A DNA stretch of 64,000 bases from Neorhodopirellula lusitana (lineage in GTDB: Bacteria; Planctomycetota; Planctomycetia; Pirellulales; Pirellulaceae). The stretch covers positions 1-64,000 of the forward strand of contig NZ_FXUG01000002.1 in NCBI RefSeq assembly GCF_900182915.1, in the 5' to 3' direction. Below, in pieces: positions 1-9,194 of the stretch. The translations under genes were made by a program, and so were the position numbers. The notes under the pieces were generated by a model, which saw only the letters and a list, made by a program, of their open reading frames with translations, was not told the origin of the DNA and ran no database searches. Within the stretch, counting starts at the first letter, position 1. Every line of letters begins with the position of its first letter.

Positions 1-281
1 GTACAATTCTGGCATCGGCGTTGCGATTTGATATCTGTCCGACCCGTCTCAGTTTCACCGGAGCGATGCAAGCGATCGACGAGTTCGCAGCATCGATACG
101 TCTGCGGTCAGGTCGACTGGAAGAGCAGTGGAACAATCTGCTCGAGGTGATCTCCGAACTGATCGTCGGCAACCGTCCGGGAAGACAAGAAAAAAGAGAA
201 CTTAAGCGACGGCGAAAGAACTACCGACTGATGACCTGCCGCCGAAATCCGAACCGAAACCGTTTCGCCACAGCAGCTTAG
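1..281 (+). mobile_element. C-terminal end of an IS4-type transposase (5' part outside window)
   Basis: The reading frame is open from the first base of the window and ends at 281. The translation matches the C-terminal tail usual for IS4-family DDE transposases: an RLSFTGAMQ segment, then a helical stretch, then VGNRPGRQEKRELKRRRKNY, a basic tail with the typical 'V..RPGR.E.R..KRR.K.Y' spacing. The catalytic DDE residues would lie before the window, so activity cannot be judged. The last codons lie inside a sequence that is repeated at 411-462, which suggests a rearranged or decayed element end. Family assignment is by recall of the tail motif only. Confidence 0.65.
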
Positions 282-577
282 GCTTATGCCCGTGCCATTC
301 GTACCGGACACCTTTTCTTCGTCCAGTGTATTGGCTAATCGGTACCGGACACCTTTTCTTCGTCCGGACACCTTTTCTTCGTCACCTTTTCTTCGTCTTT
401 CCCTCGCAATCCGAACCGAAACCGGTGCGCCACAGCAGCTTAGGCTTAAGCCCGCGCCATTCAGGCCTGACCCCTTTGTTGGCTCCGAAAGGTACCTCGG
501 CCACCAAAAGAACGGTATCTGACGCGTACTCCGGTGCAGCGTATTGGTTAATCGGTACCGGAAACCTTTTCTTCGCC
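249..577. repeat. Patch of degenerate direct repeats at the end of the transposase fragment
   Basis: A 52-bp segment at 249-300 recurs at 411-462 with about four mismatches; the first copy contains the transposase stop codon. Between and after them, a unit reading roughly GGTACCGGACACCTTTTCTT plus CGTC occurs near 301, 341 and 364, truncated at 384 and altered near 555. The segment GTATTGGCTAATCGGTACC near 328 recurs as GTATTGGTTAATCGGTACC near 540. The frames open here on both strands are low-complexity products of these repeats, and I do not call them genes. Confidence 0.7.
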
Positions 578-649
578 GCAGCAGCACGCCAGTCCTGCCC
601 CCGAGCAAGTACACGGGGGCTAAACTGTTACGCTCTCTATCGCGCTAGG

Positions 650-3600
650 TCAACTAGCAGCCTCGAAAGGATTCTTGCCTTTCGTATAGATCCGGATTCC
701 ATTCTTTTCTTGTTTGAAGCTTGAGATATATCCCGTTTGATGCAAGGTCTTCGCCAGAGCTAGGTTGATGTCGCTTTTTGGGATTAGCGGCTTCTTTCCG
801 TATTCAGCAATTTCTTTGTAGGGTGTACCAATTGTTTCAAGATTGCTCATCACGCGTACTTCGTTCCACAGTGGAATCATCCGGGCGAGGAGTTTGGCTG
901 CATCGCATTTTGGAACGACCTTGATAACCCTTTCCACGAAATCCTGGCTGAATTCGCCAATCACCGTTTCAGGGCTGGCGAGTATCTGAACAACTTCCTT
1001 TTGTAGCGTCTCGTCGTCTCCGCACTCGATCGTTCCAAAATCCAAAAGCAAATTCCTCTTTGCGTCCTGCGGAATTGATGACTTGAGGAGTCCAGCGACT
1101 TCATCCTCCTGCAATGTCCAGTCCTGTTCATTTTCTTGAAAGGTAGAGAATTCTTTTTCGATCAGCGCCACGCGAAGCGTAGGATTCCCTTCTGACCAAT
1201 CGTATGCTTCCTGGTTCAGTTCGATCATTCCTAACCGGATCAGATGGAGCCTTTTATCATTCTCAATCGCGGTTGGTAACTCGGCGACCTTTCCCAAATC
1301 GGGACCAATGAGAATCTTGTAGCTCTCCAAATCCATCCCATCGAAATCGACGAGAAAATCGAAAAGTTCCGTTATGATTTCCTTCCGGTCTTCCGCTAAC
1401 TCGAAGACGACATCGGGCGATCGGAAGATTGAAACGAGGTGCGTAGAATCGTCCGTCTCGGCAAAGAGTTCTTCAAAATTTTGCCAGCCGATAATGAATT
1501 TTCTTTCCGCGATAATCGTCGGCCAGTAGCACGTCGGCACATGTGAAAACATGACCCGCGTATGCTGTCTCTTGATTACCCGTTCTCCGAGATTCTCTTC
1601 AAGGTCCTGTGTTGACAGCAAGTTCTCGACGCCCTCTTGCGGTTCGGAGACGGTCGAGTCCGCCTCCAGAAAGCAATTGTCAACAAAATCGTTGATACGC
1701 CTCTCAACATGGTCGAAGACGGGGGACCGAGCGTTTTTCAAGCTGAGGAACATCTTGGAATGGGCCGCCTTTTCTTCCACTCCGTGCCACGCAAGAATCG
1801 TGTCGACGTTCTTCGGCGTCAACTTCCAGAGCGCATGCTCAGCCACGCGTTCGATTGCTGCGGAGCGTTCTTCGACGGAAAGGTTTGGAAAGCTGATGTC
1901 ACCGATTAGCAATCCACTTTCCGCCAACAATGGAAGTCGTTCGGCAAGCTTGGGGAGATCAAAGATATTGGGAGCGGATCCCTCAATCAATTGCGTGAAC
2001 GCACAAGGATGCCGCAACGCTGTGAGTGTTTCATTTGACGATGCGTTTAGAATCTCTTTTACGTGAGGAACTGGATTCTCGCATTCGGCCGCGGCTTCGA
2101 GGAAATCCTCCCAGTCCTCGAGGAGTGTTCCTAGTAGTTTTTTTGTATGCTTTCCTTCATCGTAGTAGACTTCGAGAAAACGGAGGGCTTCGTTTGGAAA
2201 CGCCTTCAAACCATCAACCAGCTTGGAGCGATAATCGGTCATCGCCTCACTTAACACATGATCGACCATGGTGACGTTGAAGCCTTGAGGCTTGCCGAAC
2301 AAACCGTCTTCGAGAGTCAACAGTATTTCATTCGGAGTATCGATCTTCTCGTCGAATTCGATTTCATCATCCCGGTTGAATCTTTGGACGAATTCTCGGT
2401 CGGCTTGAGTAATAGCGCCCTTATGAAAGTATGACGTGTAGTTGTGATAGTTTTCTTCCAGATAACCTTCTGTGACGAGGTAGACAAATAGATCGCCATG
2501 CTCGAATCCCGAAACCTCTTCTGCGATCTCCTCCGTTGAGAAAAGACGTTTCATCGATATGTAGCGAGCGTTGCGCAATTCTTTTTCTAACGCGGTCCGC
2601 CTCGTAGCGATCCCCTCTCCCTCAAGTTGGGTGGCTCTGTCGATCTCTCGCAATCTATCTTCGATGGTTCGACCAGGATGGATATCCTCCTCCAATTCTG
2701 CAATCGAGAGCGTCTTCACCATGCGTTTCTGTGCGTTGAATAGTCGTATTTCATCGCCTTGTTGAAGCGCGGGAAGGATTGATTTTGCGTTTGCATGAGT
2801 AGCTATGTCCCCCCCTTGTTTCGGGCGAAAAGCCTGTGCCTGACCATTGGACCGCCGGAGCATGGCTCCAACGTAGGTGCAGGCCAGGACCTCCTGGGAT
2901 TGGACACTACCTTCCCGAACCTTCTTCTCCAATTCGCGAAGTTGTTTCAACTCATCACTGAATTCCTTGCGCTTCTTCCTCCTTTTTTCCTGGAGTTCTT
3001 TGACAAGGTCAGCAAGCACTCCCTGATTCATGTGAAGTTTTCCAAAATCGTTCGGGAAAAACACTTTGTACAGGATGATCGCGAATAGCTTGTTCGGATC
3101 GAGGTTGGAATCGGAAAGAGTTCTGCGATACAGGGTGTACTCATTCACGATGTTCACCAAGTGACGGTTGTCCGTCACGTAGACCGTGACCTGACGAAGG
3201 AACTTGTCCTTCAACGCGTCCCTCAGTCCGGCATTCTTCAGCCTGTTATGCAGAACGTCGTATGCGTTTCCTGCGCTGACAAAAGGGATGACGGGGATGA
3301 GGAGGTCGAAGAACTTAGTTCGATCCTTTCCCTTGAATAGATCGTCGCGGATCGCAAAAAGAAAGACGATCGGCTTTTTCTTGCGTGACCTCACGTCAGG
3401 ATTGTCATTGATGAGCTGATTGATCTCTCGAATTTTCGTAAAAATCTCCGTTTTCCCGAATCGGTCCAGATCTTCGACGATGAGGATGTCGCATAGCGTC
3501 TCCTGGAAAAAGTAGACGATCTCGTCTAAGTGTTTGTTGAAAACAGACTCCTTGGATTTGTCTTCCGTCTCAATCTCGGCGTTCTTGAGAGAGAATTTCT

Positions 3601-4246
3601 TGATCGAGAGACCTGCACTTGCCTTGAGGATTCCGTGAAGGATCACGACAAGGAGGGCGAACCAAAGCAATCCGCCACTCGCTGCCAGAGCGAACTCCCT
3701 CCCGTGATTCGCCTCTGCCACAAATTTTTCGAGGTTGCCCCAATACTTGATCGACGCTCCTGTCACGATTGCGAAAATACTTAAGAGTATCGCCTTGGCC
3801 TGCAACAACGTCGGCTTGCGTATCTTCTTGAACCGTGAATACTCCAGTTGCTTTCTGCCGGCACTGTAAATCAGCTGTTGAAGAATGCTTTTCTCAATTC
3901 TGTCCGATGTGATCGACTTTTTGTCGTCTCCCTCGAACGTTGCCAATGAAATTCGGATGAATTTCAGCTCGGAGTGATGATCGCGGAACGCGTTTATAAG
4001 ACTCGTCTTGCCTGCACCGTAGGGACCGGTTACAGCCACACAAGTCACGTCTTCTTCGACGATGGTGCGAAAAGCGGCGGCATAGCGTTCGTAGGTTTCT
4101 GGGTCAGCGACAGGCAAAAGCGGTTCGAGCTGATCTTCTTTGGTATCCAATTCATTTTGGTCGGCAATAGACTGGAGGCAGTTTCCCGCCTTCAATAATT
4201 GTCCCGCAATGAATTCGAGAGTGCGATTCACGATTTCCTTCTGCAA
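650..4246 (-). CDS. KAP/YobI-like membrane-associated P-loop NTPase, 1198 aa
   Basis: This is a large P-loop ATPase of the KAP/YobI type. Walker A is GPYGAGKTS at residues 74-82 and Walker B is DILIVEDLDRF at about 253-263, followed by a sensor-like strand IVFLFAIRDDLF at about 293-304. Two hydrophobic segments at about 149-168 and 187-207 sit between Walker A and Walker B, the KAP arrangement in which a membrane hairpin is inserted into the NTPase core. The remaining 900 residues are charged and helical and I recognise no enzymatic domain. Related proteins occur as single large genes in variable regions, and some KAP ATPases belong to phage-exclusion or defence loci. The position next to a transposase remnant and a decayed HTH gene fits an accessory island. 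The function is not known; the NTPase fold is secure. Confidence 0.85.
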   Translation of the reverse strand: MQKEIVNRTLEFIAGQLLKAGNCLQSIADQNELDTKEDQLEPLLPVADPETYERYAAAFRTIVEEDVTCVAVTGPYGAGKTSLINAFRDHHSELKFIRISLATFEGDDKKSITSDRIEKSILQQLIYSAGRKQLEYSRFKKIRKPTLLQAKAILLSIFAIVTGASIKYWGNLEKFVAEANHGREFALAASGGLLWFALLVVILHGILKASAGLSIKKFSLKNAEIETEDKSKESVFNKHLDEIVYFFQETLCDILIVEDLDRFGKTEIFTKIREINQLINDNPDVRSRKKKPIVFLFAIRDDLFKGKDRTKFFDLLIPVIPFVSAGNAYDVLHNRLKNAGLRDALKDKFLRQVTVYVTDNRHLVNIVNEYTLYRRTLSDSNLDPNKLFAIILYKVFFPNDFGKLHMNQGVLADLVKELQEKRRKKRKEFSDELKQLRELEKKVREGSVQSQEVLACTYVGAMLRRSNGQAQAFRPKQGGDIATHANAKSILPALQQGDEIRLFNAQKRMVKTLSIAELEEDIHPGRTIEDRLREIDRATQLEGEGIATRRTALEKELRNARYISMKRLFSTEEIAEEVSGFEHGDLFVYLVTEGYLEENYHNYTSYFHKGAITQADREFVQRFNRDDEIEFDEKIDTPNEILLTLEDGLFGKPQGFNVTMVDHVLSEAMTDYRSKLVDGLKAFPNEALRFLEVYYDEGKHTKKLLGTLLEDWEDFLEAAAECENPVPHVKEILNASSNETLTALRHPCAFTQLIEGSAPNIFDLPKLAERLPLLAESGLLIGDISFPNLSVEERSAAIERVAEHALWKLTPKNVDTILAWHGVEEKAAHSKMFLSLKNARSPVFDHVERRINDFVDNCFLEADSTVSEPQEGVENLLSTQDLEENLGERVIKRQHTRVMFSHVPTCYWPTIIAERKFIIGWQNFEELFAETDDSTHLVSIFRSPDVVFELAEDRKEIITELFDFLVDFDGMDLESYKILIGPDLGKVAELPTAIENDKRLHLIRLGMIELNQEAYDWSEGNPTLRVALIEKEFSTFQENEQDWTLQEDEVAGLLKSSIPQDAKRNLLLDFGTIECGDDETLQKEVVQILASPETVIGEFSQDFVERVIKVVPKCDAAKLLARMIPLWNEVRVMSNLETIGTPYKEIAEYGKKPLIPKSDINLALAKTLHQTGYISSFKQEKNGIRIYTKGKNPFEAAS

Positions 4247-4539
4247 TGCGATTGCTCCAGTAAGATTAGATTTTCAGAATTTGCGCCTCAGCACTCGACG
4301 CCAGGCAGGCTAAGTCCGCCAGAAACAAAGTAAATGCACTGTAAATGGTTCGCAAAGAAAAACAACGGCTTGATTGGCAACGGTTTCAGGGAAGCTAAGC
4401 ACATAAGAAATTGAGGTAAGTGAGCTTGTTGACGCTAGACTCTTGCCACTCAATCCGATTGCTAGCGCGTTCTTGAGAATACGGATTAAGAAAAGATGTC
4501 GTACAGCTTTGTGGCATTGCTTTACCGTTTCCGTGTCGT

Positions 4540-4790
4540 TCATTGTGTTGCACTGCCAGAGTTGTCGCACTGGGACGATGTTTCGCTTGCGTAGCGGGTG
4601 ATGGCTTGCTGCAGCTCTTGGGCGACTTCGGTGCGGAGTGATTGGGGGTCGATGACTTCGGCGGACTCTCTGCGGTCGATCTTTCAGGCCCGCGATGTCG
4701 CGGCGGATGGTCTTTTCGCTGATACCGAGCGATCCGGCCAGCGATTCCATGGTCGCTTCGCCCTGACCCAGCGTGATCCAACGCAGTCAT
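4540..4790 (-). pseudogene. Frameshifted HTH-regulator remnant
   Basis: One minus-strand frame reads LRWITLGQGEATMESLAGSL followed by GISEKTIRRDIAGLKDRPQ, a DeoR/WYL-type helix-turn-helix with the usual S.KTIRRDI recognition helix. After 'KDRPQ' the frame becomes arginine- and proline-rich nonsense. A neighbouring frame continues plausibly with VIDPQSLRTEVAQELQQAIT and stops at 4540. An in-frame stop also precedes LRWITL. The picture is a short gene broken by at least one frameshift. A fragment of a larger regulator is equally possible. Confidence 0.4.
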
Positions 4791-5679
4791 TGTGGATGAC
4801 GCTTCCGCTGCATTCCCAAGCTCATCAATTCAAAAACCGCCTTCCACCGTCATGGCCCGTTCGTGTTTCCTTTAGTTGCACCGCGTTTCAAAATTCGCAG
4901 TCGAGTGAGTGTAGCAGGTCCATGGCTGGCGGGGGGGGGCGGGTTGGACAGCATGTGTCCAGGCTGCCAACAAATTGGCTGACTCGCCGTGCAAGTGCGT
5001 TCGATCTCGCGAGGACGACGAGTCGGTTGGCAATTGTGGGGGCGGTTGGCTCGATGTTTTGAGACTCGCAGGATCTACTTGGGTTCAACCGAATAGTATC
5101 CGCCAAGCATTGCGTTCACTCGATCGGTTGGAGTCGAGGCTTTAGCCGATCGCAGCCTGATCGTCCGCCACCAGACCAGTTCCAACGTCCTACTCACTTG
5201 AAAATCCAGACGTCGTCTGGGTGATGGTGCACGGAATCGGCCAAAGCTTTGACTCCAACGGTCGGGAGAGAAAACGGCGCCGGTCCCGAGCTCGGCGGAT
5301 AACTTTGCTTGGGCTTCGCGGGCGGTGATGGCTTCTTGGCTGCGTCGCTTAAATGTCGGGCAGGGTTGCTTATAGCTCATGCATGGGGGCGGTTTGTTCT
5401 CTCAGTGACGGTGGGGTGCATCTGTCGCGGGTGCAAGATGCGCCTGCGGCGAGTGTCTCTTTAATTGACGCCAGGAGGAGTTTGCTTGGGGATAGACGCC
5501 GTTAATTCGTGGGTTGGCCGGCTGATGACTTGATGTACATGTCTCGGTGAAGATTCGGAATGCGGTGTGCAACGCTCGTGAAACACGAACTTGTCCAGCT
5601 TACTTGTCCAATCAGAGTGTTTCCGTGTTGGTGTTGACCGTAATCCGGTGAACGACGGGTGCACGCCGCCGGCGACTAT
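4791..5679. other. Long region without a convincing gene
   Basis: Several short overlapping frames exist on both strands, for example minus-strand 5075-5380 ending ...LGGYYSVEPK and 4888-5106. They overlap one another, lack domain signatures, and are rich in Arg, Ser and Pro. I suspect, from memory only, that the segment is a dispersed planctomycete repeat whose small hypothetical proteins were over-annotated. A run of eleven G lies near 4929-4939. Confidence 0.4.
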
Positions 5680-7692
5680 ATGCAACTTGCTTCCCAACCA
5701 ACGACCGCTTCGCATACCGTCGATTCACCGTCGACGGTTCGCTTAGTAGTGGTGGGTGGAGGCATGGCGGCGCATGGGTTTTGCCAACGCATCATGGAAT
5801 CGCCGCAGCGGTCCAGGTTCTCGGTGACCGTCTTTGGCGAAGAGCCTCGACCGGCGTACGACCGTGTGAACCTATCGTCGTTGCTGGCCGGTCGGGATGA
5901 AGCGGAACTGCTGCTTTCGCCAAGGCAGTGGTACGACGACCACAATATCGATCTGCATACCGGTCGGCGGATCACGCACATTGATTTAGAACGTCGCGAG
6001 ATCCATGACCAGGACGGTCAGGTTGAACCTTACGATCAACTAGTGCTGGCGACGGGGTCGTATCCTTGGGTGCCGCCAATCGAAGGTACGAACCTTCCGG
6101 GCGTGTTTGTCTATCGGACGATTGATGATCTGGAGTCGATCCGCGATTACGTCGCGACGAAGCACGCGAAAACTGCTGCCGTGATCGGGGGTGGGTTGCT
6201 GGGTTTGGAAGCGGCCAAGGTGATCAAGGACCTGGGGTTATCGACGACGATCTTGGAAGTGGCTCCGGGCTTGATGCCGCGTCAATTGGATGCCCACGGC
6301 GCGAAGGTGTTGCGTGAAAAGGTGCAGGCCCTTGGCGTCAAAGTCCACGTGACTCGGCGGACGAAAAGTATCTCGCCGGACAACGGCAAGTTGTGTTTGA
6401 ATTTTGAAAACGCGGACTCGATCAATGTGGACGTGGTCTTGGTCGCCGCTGGCATTCGGCCGCGTGACGAGCTAGCCCGCGAGGCAGGCTTGAGTCTGGG
6501 GCCGCGTGGTGGGATCGCGGTGAACCGGGGTTTGGAAACGAGCGATCCGAACGTTTTTGCGATTGGTGAGTGCGCCGCGGTGGACGGTCATATCCATGGT
6601 TTGGTGGCGCCGTGCTACCGGATGGCGGATGTGTTGGCGGCGCGGTTGTCGGGTGAGTCGGTGAAGTTTGTCGACAACGAGGAAGCGGTCGAGCTGAAGT
6701 TGTTGGGCGTGCCGGTGATCACACTGGGCAAGGCGATCGGTGAGTCGACATCCGGCGTTGTGATCACGCACGCGGGCACGGACGGTTACCGCAAATTGAT
6801 CTTAGAACAGGGCCGGATGGTGGGCGCCGCGTCGGTGGGGCAATGGGATGATGCCGACTTGATTCGGATGTCGGTGGCGGAGAATAAGCGGTTGTGGCCG
6901 ACCCAGCGGATTCGTTTCTTGAAGACCGGGACGCCTTTTGCTGGTGGTGCGGGCTTATCGATTCATCAGTGGCCTGGTACTGCGACGGTGTGTTCGTGCA
7001 TGGGCGTGACCCGCGAGCGGTTGGGGCTAGCGATTGCCGATGGACACACGACGGTCCCGGAACTGTCGCAAGCGACCGGCGCCGGGACCGCTTGCGGGAC
7101 TTGCAAGAACTTGCTTTGCGAATTGGTGGGCGCGGGTCCACAAAAGATTCAGACGCGCGGTGCGAATTGGGTGATGTCGGCCTCGGTCTTGGCCATCGGA
7201 TTGGTCGCGGCGATGACGTGGATGTCGCCGATTCCGTTGGCCACCAGCGTGCAGGACTCTTGGCGTGAGATTGATCTGATTTGGCGCGATGGGTTCATTA
7301 AGCAGGTGACTGGGTTCACGTTGCTGGGAATCATGTTGGCGGCGTTGTTGTTTTCGCTTCGCAAACGCACGGGGATCATCCGGTTTGGGAAGTACGGTTG
7401 GTGGCGGGCGGCCCACGCGTGCCTGGGGACGGCGATGTTGGTGGGGTTGATCGTTCACACGGGTTTGCGGATGGGTGCGAATCTGAATTTTGCCTTGAGT
7501 TTGACGTTCTTGTCGCTTTCGGTGGTGGGCGGTTTGGCGGGTTTGGCTGCGTCGATTGAACCGAAGTTGACGGGCGGCTCGGCGATGTGGGTGCGGGTCT
7601 GGCGGCCTCGGTTGACGTGGATCCACATCGCTCTGTTTGTCCCACTGCCTGCGCTGTTGGCCGGGCACGTCTTAAGCGTGTACTGGTATTGA
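5680..7692 (+). CDS. NADH/FAD oxidoreductase fused to a BFD-like [2Fe-2S] domain and a diheme-b-like membrane domain
   Basis: The first 420 residues match the NirB/NADH-rubredoxin reductase FAD fold: GGG at 26-28 for FAD, IGGGLLG at 169-175 for NADH, and VFAIGECAA near 292. A BFD-like domain follows, with cysteines at 438, 440, 472 and 475 (CSCMGV... GTACGTC), expected to hold a [2Fe-2S] cluster. From about 499 to the end there are five hydrophobic helices. Two of them carry histidine pairs with 14-residue spacing, H579/H593 and H649/H663, the pattern of bis-His b hemes. The siroheme and 4Fe-4S domain of true NirB is absent, so it is not a nitrite reductase large subunit. I infer that NADH electrons pass through FAD and Fe-S into membrane hemes. 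A GTG at 5659 is an alternative start. The stop lies 2 nt before the multiheme cytochrome gene, implying translational coupling. Confidence 0.85.
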   Translation: MQLASQPTTASHTVDSPSTVRLVVVGGGMAAHGFCQRIMESPQRSRFSVTVFGEEPRPAYDRVNLSSLLAGRDEAELLLSPRQWYDDHNIDLHTGRRITHIDLERREIHDQDGQVEPYDQLVLATGSYPWVPPIEGTNLPGVFVYRTIDDLESIRDYVATKHAKTAAVIGGGLLGLEAAKVIKDLGLSTTILEVAPGLMPRQLDAHGAKVLREKVQALGVKVHVTRRTKSISPDNGKLCLNFENADSINVDVVLVAAGIRPRDELAREAGLSLGPRGGIAVNRGLETSDPNVFAIGECAAVDGHIHGLVAPCYRMADVLAARLSGESVKFVDNEEAVELKLLGVPVITLGKAIGESTSGVVITHAGTDGYRKLILEQGRMVGAASVGQWDDADLIRMSVAENKRLWPTQRIRFLKTGTPFAGGAGLSIHQWPGTATVCSCMGVTRERLGLAIADGHTTVPELSQATGAGTACGTCKNLLCELVGAGPQKIQTRGANWVMSASVLAIGLVAAMTWMSPIPLATSVQDSWREIDLIWRDGFIKQVTGFTLLGIMLAALLFSLRKRTGIIRFGKYGWWRAAHACLGTAMLVGLIVHTGLRMGANLNFALSLTFLSLSVVGGLAGLAASIEPKLTGGSAMWVRVWRPRLTWIHIALFVPLPALLAGHVLSVYWY

Positions 7693-7694
7693 AT

Positions 7695-9095
7695 ATGACA
7701 ACAGCAAAACGATTTTGGCTGTTGATGTTGGGCATCAATGTGATGGTGTTTGGTTTCGTCGCGTATTCCGCGATGGCGCCGGGTGCGTTGACCAAGACCA
7801 CCTTGTTGCCGGGTATCACCAGTCATGGTCACTACCAGATTGAGATGCGTTGCGATGTTTGTCACACCGAGGGCAGCGGGATTCGCCAGGACGCATGCTT
7901 GGATTGTCATGCTGATGAATTGCGGTTGGCGAAGGACACGCACCCGGCCAGCAAGTTCAACGATCCGACCAACGCGGACTTGTTGTCGGTCTTAGATGCT
8001 CAGAATTGTTTGACGTGTCACCGCGAACACGTGCAGGAGCAAACGCTGCCAATGGGGCTGACGATGCCCGCTGATTATTGCTTCCATTGTCATCAAGAAA
8101 CGTTGGAAACCCGTCCCAGTCACCAGGATTTCGCGTTCGACTCGTGTGCAACGGCGGGTTGCCACAACTATCACGACAACCGGGCGTTGTATGAGAACTT
8201 TCTGCTTAAACACGCCGATGAAGAGGACTTTCTGTCAACGATGGCGGGGCTGATTCGAACGCCGGTGGTGGAATCGAACACGACGCAACTGAATGGGGGC
8301 GATGCTGATGCGCCCGAGGATTGGATGAGTGCCACGGCCGAAGACGTAGCGACACTGGACGACTGGGCGTCCACCACGCATGCGGCTGCTGGCGTGAACT
8401 GCAGCGGATGTCATGCTTCGGAGGTCGAATCAAATTCGTCCGACGTTGCCCTGAAGACTGATTCAGAACCCGAATTGCAGTGGACCCGGTCGGTTGGGTT
8501 GGATGCTTGCGGGAAGTGTCACGAGCAACAACGGGCTACTTTTTTTGAAGGGCATCACGGCATGCGATTGGCCATCGATCTGCCTGCGATGACACCGGCC
8601 CAGGCCCGGTTGCCGATGCATGTGGACGCGGCGCATCGTCAGTTGGATTGCAATGCATGTCACGCGGGGCATCGCTTTGATACGCAGTATGCGTCGGTCG
8701 ACGCTTGCTTGGTTTGCCACAACGATGAACACAGTCGGGCGTATCAACAGACGAGTCACTACGAGTCTTGGGTGAAGGAAGTAGCGGGCGAGACGGCGAG
8801 CGGTAGCGGTGTGAGTTGCGCGACGTGCCACATGCCGCGATTGGAAGATGACGACGGCAACGTGTGGGTACAGCACAACCAGAACGCGAATCTGCGTCCG
8901 AACGAAAAGATGATTCGCGAGGTGTGCATGAATTGTCACGGCTTGGCTTTTTCGATCGATGCATTGGCGGATCGGGATGCGATCAATCAGTGTTTTGCTG
9001 CCTCGCCGAGCGTGCACATCGAGAGCGTGGACTTGGCGAAGGCCCGGTTCGAAGAAAAACAGCGAAAGAAGGAGCAGCGTTTGAAGCAAAAATGA
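7695..9095 (+). CDS. Membrane-anchored eleven-heme cytochrome c
   Basis: A 466-residue protein with an N-terminal hydrophobic anchor (FWLLMLGINVMVFGFVAYSA) and a periplasmic region. I count ten CxxCH heme sites (CDVCH, CLDCH, CLTCH, CFHCH, CSGCH, CGKCH, CNACH, CLVCH, CATCH, CMNCH) and one wider CATAGCH site (Cx4CH). Heme density is highest in the first 150 residues, followed by an acidic linker of about 70 residues. It resembles NapC/NrfH and other multiheme quinol or electron-conduit proteins, but I cannot assign it to octaheme hydroxylamine oxidoreductase or tetrathionate reductase. Its gene starts 2 nt after the stop of the NADH/b-heme fusion, so it is probably the periplasmic electron acceptor of that protein. 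The C-terminus is strongly basic (RKKEQRLKQK). Confidence 0.9.
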   Translation: MTTAKRFWLLMLGINVMVFGFVAYSAMAPGALTKTTLLPGITSHGHYQIEMRCDVCHTEGSGIRQDACLDCHADELRLAKDTHPASKFNDPTNADLLSVLDAQNCLTCHREHVQEQTLPMGLTMPADYCFHCHQETLETRPSHQDFAFDSCATAGCHNYHDNRALYENFLLKHADEEDFLSTMAGLIRTPVVESNTTQLNGGDADAPEDWMSATAEDVATLDDWASTTHAAAGVNCSGCHASEVESNSSDVALKTDSEPELQWTRSVGLDACGKCHEQQRATFFEGHHGMRLAIDLPAMTPAQARLPMHVDAAHRQLDCNACHAGHRFDTQYASVDACLVCHNDEHSRAYQQTSHYESWVKEVAGETASGSGVSCATCHMPRLEDDDGNVWVQHNQNANLRPNEKMIREVCMNCHGLAFSIDALADRDAINQCFAASPSVHIESVDLAKARFEEKQRKKEQRLKQK

Positions 9096-9105
9096 CCTCA
9101 CGAGG

Positions 9106-9121
9106 GAGCCCGCTCGGGCTC
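9106..9121. repeat. Hairpin GAGCCC-GCTC-GGGCTC
   Basis: A perfect 6-bp stem with a 4-nt loop just after the multiheme cytochrome stop. There is no T tract, so it is more likely an intergenic repeat or mRNA-stabilising hairpin than an intrinsic terminator. The next gene in the same direction starts 73 nt further on. Confidence 0.45.
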
Positions 9122-9194
9122 ACGCTGCGGTGGTAACCCGCGGCAATTCATATCAGCCATGACTCATTGGCATTACTTAAACCAGGACCTGATC

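Noticed and set aside
108-614. 168-codon minus-strand frame in the repeat patch
   Set aside because: It is built from the repeated units (FRYRLTN... RYRLANTL) and overlaps the transposase frame.
5075-5380. 101-codon minus-strand frame ending LGGYYSVEPK
   Set aside because: No domain, overlaps other frames, and resembles over-annotated repeat-derived hypotheticals as far as I recall.
7027-7668. Antisense frame of 213 codons and similar frames over the redox cluster
   Set aside because: Arg/Pro/Gln-rich products typical of non-coding frames in this composition.
5680-7692. Calling the gene nirB (nitrite reductase large subunit)
   Set aside because: The siroheme and 4Fe-4S reductase half is missing and replaced by a membrane domain.
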